Assembly (NCBI GenBank): GCA_030998015.1
Contig: JARWMV010000246.1
Coordinates: forward strand, 372,001-436,000
Reading direction: 5' to 3'
Length of the DNA: 64,000 bases
DNA from: Ceratorhiza oryzae-sativae
Lineage: Eukaryota > Basidiomycota > Agaricomycetes > Cantharellales > Ceratobasidiaceae
The notes under the pieces were generated by a model, which did no database searches, had not been told where the DNA came from, and saw nothing but the letters and a program-made list of their open reading frames with translations. This document shows positions 22,889 to 32,687 of the stretch, piece after piece (the stretch's first letter is position 1; every line of letters starts with the position of its first letter). The position numbers and the translations under genes are program-made.

Positions 22889-24322
22889 ATGTATGCAGCC
22901 ATCTGCATCTTAACCCTGATTATCATGGCTACCGCTATACTCGCTACTCCGCGTGTTCTGATATATAGTGCGACGGCGGGGTATGTCGTCTATTGCCACA
23001 GGTTGACGTATGACGATTCAACTCTACGCATGATGTCATAGGTATCGACACGACTCGATTCCAACTGCTATTGCAGCTCTCAAGCAACTGGGACAGGATA
23101 ATAACATAGCATTTGACGCTACGGAAGATCGAGGCCAGTTTAGTGACGAAAACTTGACCAATTACGATGGGCTACTTTTCCTGAGCAACAGCGAAGAAGG
23201 TACAGTAATATCTTTTGCTCTCGCGCCAACTAACCAGTCCCACAAAGTACTGGACGACGATGGAAAGCAGGCGTTCCAGAACTACTTGAACAAGGGCGGA
23301 AACTACATTGGGATTCACTCGGCCTCTGCCTGTCTCTTCAGCACGACATTCTACCAGAAACAAGTTGGTATGCTGGCTGCCTGCCATAGTTCAGCACTGT
23401 TTATGAAACGATCAATTCCAAGGCGCGCTATTCGACTACCACCCGAGCTGCAGCCTGTAGTAGGTCACTGGGCGCCAAGACTCTTGCTTGCAGGTACTGA
23501 TGTCATAGCTGGCTACGGCCAGACATTTGTTGTTGTTGACAGAGATCACCCGAGTACCAAAACGCTACCCGATCGCTGGACATACACCGAGGAAGCATAC
23601 AACTTTCGATCTGATCCTCGCGTAGTTGGTGCCCATGTCGTCCTGTCGGTCGACGACTCCAGTTACACCGGTCAGTCAATCTCCGCTCAGCGCCTCGTCA
23701 TAATTGAACTTATCCCCGCAGACACGGGTGTGCGAAACTACAGCCAAGGATCTCCACATCCAATCGGTAAGATGACCCAGTCGCACGTTTGACCTATTGT
23801 CTGAACTGTTCACCGCAGCATGGTACCAGGAGCGTGGGGCAGGAGCGGATGACCCCTCGCTCGCTGGTCGAAGCTATTACACGAGCCTCGGACACTTGAG
23901 TTCGACCTGGGAAGACGAGAATTTCCTTGCGCATGTACTCGGTAGGTCTAACGTCGGAGGATATATATGTTCTCATGACGTGATGCTCATTTTTGGGCGG
24001 TACAGGAGGGATACAATGGGCACTTGCATCGAACACGACCCGAGCAACAAACCCGGATGGGCAAGTGGGCGCGCGGTCAGAAGGGGCCAACGAAAGCACA
24101 TCATCCGACACGGCAAGCACGTCTGCAGGGTAAGTGATTTACACGCTGCGCTTCCTCGAAACAAACAAAGTCTTTCGTCCGACGAAATGCGAACGGCGAC
24201 TGACCAGTTGATTTGTTTTCAGGGGTGCGGCCTCGAACGGGGCTCGATCGTCAACCGTGTCGACCGGAATTGCTCTAGCGGCGGTGCCGGCGAGCATTGT
24301 GTCCGTGTTGTGGCAGAGTTAA
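22889..24322 (+). CDS. Secreted ThuA-like domain protein, probably GPI-anchored
   Basis: ThuA-like proteins share a class I glutamine-amidotransferase-like fold and are linked to sugar use in bacteria; the fungal role is unknown. Exon 1 (22889-22980) encodes a signal peptide (MYAAICILTLIIMATAILA) followed at once by the domain: RVLIYSATAGYRHDSIPTAI, FSDENLTNYDGLLFLSNSEE, QAFQNYLNKGGNYIGIHSAS, then DHPSTKTLPDRWTYTEEAYNF, ending with RSYYTSLGHLSSTWEDENFL and VLGGIQWAL. The C-terminus is Ser/Thr/Gly-rich and ends in a hydrophobic tail (IALAAVPASIVSVLWQS, stop TAA 24320-24322) after a small-residue stretch, as expected for a GPI signal. Exons join in frame where checked. It shares a 97-bp divergent promoter with the mitochondrial carrier. 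Confidence 0.8.
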
Positions 24323-24508
24323 GCGGCGTGTGGGGTAGATCTGGCCAGGGGTGTACGGCATGTGAATAGGTGGCTGTGTGCAATGCAAGTCACAAGGGAG
24401 CGGGACCAGGCAGCTGACCGGCACTAAGAAAACACACGTGTGGACCGATTGTTCAATAACGACGCAACCTGGCGTGAAATTTGCATCGCTCCTGCGGCTT
24501 GGCCCCGC

Positions 24509-24514
24509 TATAAG
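24509..24514 (+). promoter_or_regulatory. Possible TATA box
   Basis: TATAAG within a G/C-rich context, about 90 bp before the ATG at 24603 and followed by a C-rich leader. It suggests a real transcription unit starting here. Confidence 0.4.
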
Positions 24515-24602
24515 AGTCCCACCGGCCAGGTCCCCACCGCTCCATCCTTCCCCCTCCCCAAGCGAACTCACCACCACATCCTACTGACAAATTCTCAAAA
24601 AA

Positions 24603-24836
24603 ATGGCCACCGACATCGACACCTCGACCGTCAACTCCATCGGCAAAGACCCCGCCGGCGGCGCGTTTGCAAACCTGCGAGACAGCTTCAAGCGCGTTCT
24701 AAGCCCGGACCGGCGCGAGGGGAGCAGCAGGAGCATTCGCCAACAAGTCCAGGTGCGTGTCTGCTATTTATGCAGTTCTCTGCCAAAAGATAGCCTGCGC
24801 GGGCGGGGGTGGCTATGCCCTTCTTTCTCGAGATAA
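24603..24836 (+). CDS. Small hypothetical gene or first exon (uncertain)
   Basis: ATG 24603 follows a TATA-like element and a C-rich leader ending in CAAAAAAATGGCC. The open frame encodes MATDIDTSTVNSIGKDPAGG, then FANLRDSFKRVLSPDRREGSS, and has a GT donor-like site at about 24752 (CAG|GTGCGT) after Q-Q-V-Q. The RREGSS and SRS wording resembles the low-complexity parts of the DUF3602 gene beginning at 25074, so it could be a small separate gene, a 5' exon of that gene, or a partial duplicate. I cannot trace its remaining exons. The end given is the in-frame stop if unspliced. Confidence 0.3.
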   Translation: MATDIDTSTVNSIGKDPAGGAFANLRDSFKRVLSPDRREGSSRSIRQQVQVRVCYLCSSLPKDSLRGRGWLCPSFSR

Positions 24837-25073
24837 GCGCATGTAATCGGCCGATGGTGTTGGTGTCGGCCGGCGCCTGCTCCTCGACGATGGGGCCTCA
24901 TGTCATGTTTGCGTCAGCGCATTCCACATCGCGTGACTCTTGGCTGTCACCTCGCCGCACCGGCCCCGGTCCCGGAAATTTTGGCTTCTTAACCGGCTCC
25001 CCTGCAACTCCCCCCTTCGCATCACTCCTCTCTCTGATCTCCTCGTGTATCGTCTCTATTCTTACACTCTACC

Positions 25074-26086
25074 ATGGCAGATCGATCCCGTTCGCGCGGC
25101 CGTGAATTTGTAAGTTGCTCCAAGGCATTTCCGCCTAATACACATGCTTATTGGCGGTATCGATACGCCCTTAGCAATCGACCGGTCGGGGAGGCGCAGG
25201 AAACATCGTTCGTTCCGAGTCGCTCTCCCGCGGCCGTGAAGATGGTCTCGTCGGCGAAGAACGAGGCCGAGAGATTCTGCCGGCAAACAGGGTGCGCGAG
25301 AAGATCGCACTGTTTCAGACACATCCACTGACCTTGGAACTGATAGGTCACCCACACTGGCCGAGGAGGCGCAGGCAACATCCGTTCGCCCTCTCGCGAT
25401 CCCGAAGGCGACATTCGTGAGATGAGCCGCGAACACGAAATCATCGAGAACCATCGCAAGGCTGAAGAAGGACAAATCGTACGTACCTCCGCTTGAAGCA
25501 TGTTTTCAATTATCGAACCGGCGATAACAGCATTCGACCGGGCGTGGTGGCTTCGGCAACATGGATCGCTCGCGATCGCGCTCCCGCGAGCCCAACAAGG
25601 TCGTCCACTCTTCTGGCCGCGGCGGATTCGGAAACATCTTGGCTGGCGATGGTCACAACTTGGCTGACCTGGAAGAGGAGGATCGTGTCCAGCATGCCCG
25701 TGTTCCTGAATTGTAAGTCGAGCTGAGCGAAATGGGTGTAATTCTAATATTGAACTCATCGGTTTAGCCACTCGTCTGGTCGCGGCGGCGCTGGAAACGT
25801 TGTAGCTGGTGCCGGCCCTGCTGTTGAAGCCCTCCATGCCGCACCTGTCTCCTCTGAGGGACAGTGGCGTTCGTCTGGTCGCGGAGGCGCTGGAAACATG
25901 ATGCCTGTGCAACACACAGGTATGCTCATTGACCGAATGTCCGAACACAATTATCTGATCTCCCCTAAACCAGATCAAGCGTCTCTCACTGAGGAAGGTC
26001 GTGGGCGAAAGCCGCACGGTACTATCGGAGGCTTCATCGAGAGGCTCACCTCTCGCAGCCGCGAGCCTACCCGTGTTGAAAATTAA
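25074..26086 (+). CDS. DUF3602 / Par32-like protein with six GRGGxGN repeats
   Basis: Par32-family protein; in yeast Par32 is a TORC1-Npr1-controlled inhibitor of ammonium transporters Mep1 and Mep3. Six exons (25074-25109, 25175-25291, 25347-25478, 25531-25712, 25768-25919, 25974-26086) sum to 732 nt, exactly 243 codons plus stop, so the model is self-consistent. The protein starts MADRSRSRGREF and carries six copies of [S/H]-[S/T]-GRGG[A/F]GN[I/V/M]; exons 2, 3, 4 and 5 each begin at a repeat. Between repeats are SRSRSRE-like Arg/Ser stretches, possible phosphorylation sites. It ends GGFIERLTSRSREPTRVEN. The leader before the ATG is strongly C/T-rich. An ammonium transporter gene lies 6.6 kb downstream, beyond two alpha-galactosidases. 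Confidence 0.82.
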
Positions 26087-26587
26087 GCACTGGATCCGAT
26101 TTATGAACCTCTGAAGAATTTAAACGTTTGCTGGCTCCTTGTTACGAATAGCCTCTACTATTGGCTTGGGCTACGACCGTGGTAGTGATGATACGTATGT
26201 TTCCCCTCTCCTGTACCTTAATGCTGTAATACTGTCCTGGAATCATAATTAATACTTTTGGATCTCAAAACCATTCGCCCGGAGGCTGCCTCCCGAGACT
26301 TCATCTGTCGGGAGTGCGTCCGACTCGCTGCGACACTCCCCATGACCACACATCCCCCGATATGCCGCCGCTTAGCTTGTCCTTACCTCTTTTCATATGC
26401 GCTCTGAATAATCAATGGTCCCGACATTTTTCCAAAATCAACGGCTATTATTTTGTGCGCTAGCGAAGCACCGAACCCCGCTTATGGCGTTACCTCCAGA
26501 CTTCCTTTCCGCTTGACTAGCCGTTGGCCCATATATTTAAAGCGCAAACAGCAACCGTGACTGCAAGCAATATCTTACGTCTCCATA
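26087..26587. other. Intergenic, promoter of first alpha-galactosidase
   Basis: About 500 bp. It contains a 7-bp inverted repeat (CTCCCGA at 26290-26296 and TCGGGAG at 26308-26314) and a TATA-like TATTTAAAGC at 26534-26543. Confidence 0.45.
26534..26543 (+). promoter_or_regulatory. TATA-like element of first GH27 gene
   Basis: TATTTAAAGC, 45 bp before the ATG. The identical ten bases occur 57 bp before the ATG of the second GH27 gene. Confidence 0.5.
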
Positions 26588-29096
26588 ATGAAAGCAAATC
26601 TCGAGTCTGCTGCTTTCATCTATGCGATCTTCCTTGGTGTGAGTTTTTGTCGCATTTAACGATGTCTCTTTTCCCTGACGATTGTTCCTAGCTCGCGACC
26701 GAGCAATGCAACGCGCAACAGCCAGTGTATGCGCAATGTGGTGGTAAGCTCATTGCGCGATATTCCATTTCACAAATTGATTATCTTTGTGAAAGGTATT
26801 GGTTGGACGGTAGGTCATGAAGCGCTAGTCGCCAATGTAACTCACAACTCTGTTCCAGGGAGGAACTACGTGTGCCTCGGGTTCGACTTGTGTCAAACAG
26901 AATGACTGTGAGCCAATTCAACATCTGCCTTTGCCCTGCTTGAATATTTCGGATGCTCCTTGCTAGACTACTCGCAATGCATACCAGGAGCTGCTCCCTC
27001 AACAGCCGTGACCACCAAGGCGTCGACTACGACGACATCAGTTTCTACCACTACTAAGCCAATTACCACAAGCGCAGCCGCTACCACCACCACAAAACCA
27101 GCCTCCAGCACCTCAACCTCGAGCGCTGCACTGCCATCCGGTTCAGGCCCTAGCCGTCTAGTCGGGAAAACGCCCGCCCTGGGTTGGAATTCATGGTGAG
27201 TCACGTCATCCCCCCCTTCGCCACAAAGCTTGGCACAGACTCAACGCCCCTATTCGTCGGCCGACGCGGGGTTTTCCAGGAACGCATATCAGGGGAATAT
27301 CAACGACGCCAAGGTCCGCGCTGCGGCCGACCAGATGTCTCGCTTGGCCTAAAGGATGCGGGCTACACATACGTCAACATTGATGTGAGCGGTGCAGCGT
27401 TATGGGTGTGACCAGCCGGGGCAGAGGGTTGATTTTCTTTTGTTTGCTTAGGACTGCTGGTCTGACATCAGCGGCCGAGATGCGTCGACGAACCGAATCA
27501 AGCCTGACACGAGCAAGTTTCCGACTGGAATCAAGGGGGTAGCCGACTATGTTCATTCGTTGGGTCTCTTGGTTGGCGTATACAGGTAATAAACTATGGC
27601 TATATGCGTGATGTAGGCTCATTATTTCGCTTTCAGCGACGCCGGAGAAAACCTGCTCTGGGTACCCTGGATCCCTTGGATACGAAAAAATTGATGCTCA
27701 GACCTGGGCAGAGTGGGGCGTAGACTGCAAGTTGCCGATTTTTGCTGATACCCTACAAGAAATAACAGATTTACCTTAGATCTGAAATACGACAATTGCA
27801 ATGTCCCTGGCAACTGGACCGATAGTTATGTGAGTACTACTTATCAGTCCGATAGAGAGTGAGGCTGAGGAAGCACGTGTGGATCGTATTAGAACACACC
27901 AAGCGACTATGACTGTCAGCACCCTTCATATGTGGATCTAAGAGTTATGGGCTTACCTCCTCTCCAGGGTACAATTCGAACTCGGCGCTTCGCTACAGGC
28001 GGATGACGTGGGTATATGCGTACTATATTGAATATGAATGCTGACCAAAGCTATGCTTAGGGATGCTCTAAACTCTGTCGCATCTGTTCGACCTATACAA
28101 TATGGTATCTGCAACTGGGGTAAGTTCTACATAGGTTAGTTATTCATATAGCTCATATAATCTCTAGGTGGTGCGAATGTTTGGACGTGGGGCGCCCGGG
28201 TCGGCCATTCCTGGCGCATGTCGGGCGATTCGAGCGCATCATGGAGCTACATAACAAGCATCATCACCCGGAATGTACAATACTTGGATTACGTCGGTGA
28301 GTTTAATTTGCGAATCAACTTTGAACCGAGCTGACCAATCTACACAGACTTTTGGGCGCATAGTAAGTACTGGGACACGTTCGTTCGGCCCAGCTGAAAG
28401 TTTGATGTCTGCTAGACGATATGGACATGATGGAAATCGGAAATGGGGCGTTGACTCTCAAGTATGCCTTATTCTTGGGTTTTTAAATCAAATTTTAGTC
28501 TGACTTTGACTCTTTTAGCGAGCAGCGTACCCACTTTGCCATGTGGGCAGCACTAAAGAGCCCGATCCTGCTTGGAACAGACGTAAGCTTTGGTATTAAT
28601 CTGTCCAAACCACGCTTCTAATAATCTTCTATACTGAATCTTCCAGCTCTCCAAGCTCAGTACTGCGCAGTTGGCGATAATTAAGAACAGTGAATTGCTC
28701 GCATTCTCTCAGGATACTACAATTGGTGCCCCCGCAAAGCCGTACAAGACTGGAACGACAAGCCCGCCCGAGTTTTATGCTGGCAAGTCGTCAAAGGGTA
28801 TCCATGTATTCGTTATAAATACAGGGTCATCTTCGACGACGAAGACAATCACATTCTCAGAGGTATGTCTCCTGCTCTCCGTTCTTGGGCGTATTTAATA
28901 TGTGGGAACCTGTCTCAGGTAACTAACCTGGCATGCACGAGTTGCAAAGTGCACGACATGTGGACCGGCAAGGGTTAGTGGCCGTTTATCGTCCATGCCT
29001 ACACTTTTTAACGTGGCAACAGACCTAGGGACATTCACTGGCAGTTACACAATCACCTTGGATACACATGACACTGCCGCGGTCTTGCTCACATAA
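26588..29096 (+). CDS. Secreted GH27 alpha-galactosidase with N-terminal CBM1 (copy 1)
   Basis: Hydrolyses terminal alpha-1,6-galactose from galactomannan or raffinose-type sugars; CBM1 binds cellulose. Signal peptide [17 protein letters not shown]; exons 26588-26638, 26692-26743, a 14-nt microexon 26796-26809, 26859-26907, 26967-27195 and further short exons. CBM1 runs [18 protein letters not shown]...YYSQC, then a Thr/Ser-rich linker of about 50 residues. GH27 begins [17 protein letters not shown], has [30 protein letters not shown] (nucleophile Asp in KYDNC), [14 protein letters not shown] (acid/base Asp after SG) and [18 protein letters not shown], then the beta-sandwich to HDTAAVLLT and TAA 29094-29096. 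One base appears missing at about 27335 (Q-M then S-L-G-L), judged against copy 2. Confidence 0.9.
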
Positions 29097-29985
29097 TGGT
29101 ATTTGTGTGGAGCGGTTGCAGCTCTAAACAGAGAGGTCCCGGATATTCATGTAATGGGTTCTCTGCGGGGTCAACCTTCTAGTTAGAATACATGACAAGA
29201 TTTAGCCATAAAACATCACCTTTGTTAATTATGATGATCCTCAAGGTCGCTGTGGGTGCGTGTTTGGTGGCACACAACCGCTCTGTCCAAGCGCCTCCTG
29301 CCACCGCCGACGTTTCGACCATCATACACATTCGAACATAAAGGTGCAATGTGTACAGAATGCTTAAAATTCTAGCCCACCACGGTATCTACCCAAGCTG
29401 AGTTAATCCACAGAACATAGCACCGTGAGAAGTTCTCGTGGCTCTACAAATGAGCCTATTCTTCGGGGGCAATGTCATGATGGAAAGTAACGATTCTTTG
29501 ACACTTTCTTCGGGCTTATGGTCATCCTAGGCTATGAATAACTTCTTGCTGCCTTTTCCCTTGGCTTCTCTCTTGGAATGCAAGTTGTAAGCGGCGCCAT
29601 ATGACTGTATGTCTCTCGCGTCCGTCCAAAGCCTGTGATAGCTCCGTGAGATGTTGCCCTACAACGTTCGATCACAAGGGTATCTGTTTTAGCGGTCGGC
29701 TGTCGTTGCATTTTCTTCGTTTCATCCGATGAGAACATTATTACACCGGACCCCACCCACTACTCCTCCATCGTGACCACAGTTGCTACCGATGTGTACT
29801 CACTACGAAGGCGTAATCCTTCGATCAAAGTGGAAGTATCTTGGACAAACCATGGCTCGGACCTTCAGCCAAACTAGTGTGACTTTGGATGCTACCAAGG
29901 TTTCCTTCGGCTCTAGTGGTATTTAAAGCCAGGTTTACTATTATACACTTCCCGTCGGCATCACACCCCTCACGTAGGCCTACTG
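29097..29985. other. Spacer between the two alpha-galactosidases
   Basis: About 890 bp with no recognised gene; a 74-codon minus-strand frame (29532-29756) shows no domain. It holds the promoter of copy 2. Confidence 0.45.
29920..29929 (+). promoter_or_regulatory. TATA-like element of second GH27 gene
   Basis: TATTTAAAGC, identical to the element of the first GH27 gene, 57 bp before the ATG. Confidence 0.5.
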
Positions 29986-32447
29986 ATGATTAGCCCACAA
30001 AGCCTGCTACTTTGGGCAGCGTTGCCATATTGCTTGGTGTATGTCTCGCGCAATAGTGACCTCTACCCCCCGTAATGACACAGATGGCTGCTGTTAGTGC
30101 GCTATAGGCTCAAGCAACGCTCAACAACCATTATACGCGCAGTGCGGTGGTACGTTTGTTTAACAGATATAGTGGCAGATTATTAAATCGAACTTCGTGC
30201 AACAGGAATTGGCTGGTCGGTTAGTGTTCGAGGGCGCAGATGAATCCGCGACTTACACGCTTTTCAACAAAGGGAGGAACGACTTGTGTATCGGGTGCTA
30301 CCTGCGTCAAGCTGAATGATTGTAAGTAGATCCCTAACTTCCCCCTTTCCGTGCGTCTAATGGACGCTCCTTAGACTATTACCAATGCCTGGCTGGGTCC
30401 TCCACTCCAACGACCACATCCATTGCCCCCCAGCCAACTGTCACATCCAGTGCCCCCCAGCCAACCGGCTCAGGCCCCACTCATTTGGTCGGAAAAACAC
30501 CTGCGCTTGGGTGGAACTCTTGGTAAGTCCGTGGAGACATTGGTCATGTTTCTCGGATTCACTTTGAACAAAATGGCTTGTATCACTGCAATATTTAGGA
30601 ACGCTTACCGTTGTGATATTAATGACGCAAAGGTCCGCGCCGCAGCCAATCAATTCGTCTCCCTCGGCTTGAAGGACGCTGGATACAAATATGTCAACAT
30701 TGACGTGAGTGTCTTTAGTTGTCGGTCCACCTGCATATAACATGGAATTCGCACAGGACTGCTGGTCTGATATTAATGGCCGAGACGGGTCGACGAAACG
30801 AATCAAACCTGATACGAAGAAGTTTCCAAACGGCATCAACGGAGTAGCCAGCTATGTTCATTCGCTCGGTCTCTCAATCGGCATCTACAGGTACGTTCCA
30901 GTCGCTCACCGAGATTAACCCGAAGCTGATTCCAGCCAGCGACGCCGGCACAAAAACTTGCGCTGGATACCCTGGATCACTTGGGTACGAGTCGATTGAT
31001 GCACAAACCTGGGCTGAATGGGGTATCGATTGTGAGAAATTAAGGTGGCTAAGGTATTGGATAACATAACTAACCTGCAACAAATAGACCTCAAGTACGA
31101 CAACTGCAATGTCCCGGGCAATTGGTCAGATAATAATGTGAGTAGCGCGAATAGCTTATATATAAATATGTGTTTATTTGGCGCAAAAACCATTGTTCTT
31201 GTTGTCCAGAACGTGCCTAGTGGATATGACTGTAAGTACAACATCTACTCCATCCTAGGGCAGCCCGACAACACCAAGGTTCACCGTCATTCGGACAGGG
31301 TACAACTCGAACTCGGCGATCCGATACAGACAAATGACGTGCGTCTATGCAGCAAATCTGGGACGCCGGCCACTAATTTGTCCTCATTAGGAGCGCCCTG
31401 AACTCGGTGATATCCACTCGTCCTATCGAGTTCGATATTTGCATCTGGGGTGAGTTTCGAATATCAACATTCGCATTACGAGGACTAATTCATGTAAAAA
31501 AAACCATAAGGTAACGCAAATGTTTGGACTTGGGGAGGACGGGTTGGTCACTCATGGCGTATGTCTGGTGACTCTACCCCGACCTGGAGCTACATCACAG
31601 GTATCATTGCCAAGAACGTGAACTACTTGAAATATATCGGTTAGCATACTATTACCATGTGTGTTATTGGTGCTGATGGTTTCGCTTAGATTTTTGGGCA
31701 CACAGTAAGCGGATGTTCGCCCAATTACAAGATTGGCTCATATATATGCATTTCTAGATGATATGGACATGATGGAAATCGGAAACGGCGCGTTGACTAT
31801 CAAGTATGTTCGGCCCCTACGTTAGATTACACCGAAGTCCTGAGTGTTATAATCACAGTGAACAACGAACCCATTTTGCTATGTGGGTGGCGCTGAAAAG
31901 CCCTATCCTTCTCGGAACAGATGTAAGTTGTATTCCCCTCGTTTTCACGCCCTTTTTCTTGGATTTTCAACCGAGGAGCTCTAGCTCTCCAAGCTCAGTA
32001 GCACACAGCTCGCCATCATAAAGAATGCAGAGCTGCTCGCGTTTTCCCAGGATACGACCGTTGCTGCTCCCGCCAAACCTTACAAATCCAACACAAGCCC
32101 CCCCGAGTTCTACGCGGGCAAGTCCGCCAAGGGTACTCATGTTTTCATTATCAACACCGGATCGAGCGCAGCAAGCAAAGTGGTTACATTCTCCGAGGTA
32201 AGCACGTTTATAGTTAAAATAGATTACAACCTGCAATGCTGAGACCACACGATGCGATCTTCAGGTGACGGGGTTGACGTGCACGACTTGTAAGGTACAT
32301 GACATGTGGACTGGGAAAGGTACGAGAGTCTGGACCAAGAAGAACCCTCACTTACGCTGAGCCGTTCTCGTAGATCTCGGGTCCTTCACGGGAAGTTACA
32401 CCCTTACTGTAGATACACACGACACGGCTGCGCTCCTCCTCACTTGA
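29986..32447 (+). CDS. Secreted GH27 alpha-galactosidase with N-terminal CBM1 (copy 2)
   Basis: Paralogue of the upstream gene with the same role. Signal peptide [17 protein letters not shown]; exons 29986-30036, 30098-30149, a 14-nt microexon 30206-30219, and one from 30273. CBM1: [18 protein letters not shown]...YYQC. The linker is much shorter than in copy 1 (about 30 residues) and contains two APQPT units. GH27: [49 protein letters not shown] (nucleophile Asp), [28 protein letters not shown] (acid/base Asp), [15 protein letters not shown] and [20 protein letters not shown], ending HDTAALLLT, stop TGA 32445-32447. All exons that I joined stay in frame, so this copy looks intact. Intron positions match copy 1. 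Confidence 0.91.
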
Positions 32448-32687
32448 GATGAGTCATGTTAAAGATCTCCCAGACTTGGATGGAATCCTATGTTGTTGCG
32501 TATATACTATGTATGCGTAATATACACAATCCCTTTTTTCTGCTAGCCTCCGTGACGCCAAATACAAAGTTACAATACGAGTGGGGATTGAGGATGGCCC
32601 AGCTCCAGAGAAAAGTCTTAAGAAAATTAAAAATAGAGACAACTACAACTACACACAACTCGGAGAACACTTGAAAGCAGGAATATC

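Noticed and set aside
26968..27204. Val-rich minus-strand open frame
   Set aside because: Antisense shadow of the Thr-rich linker of GH27 copy 1.
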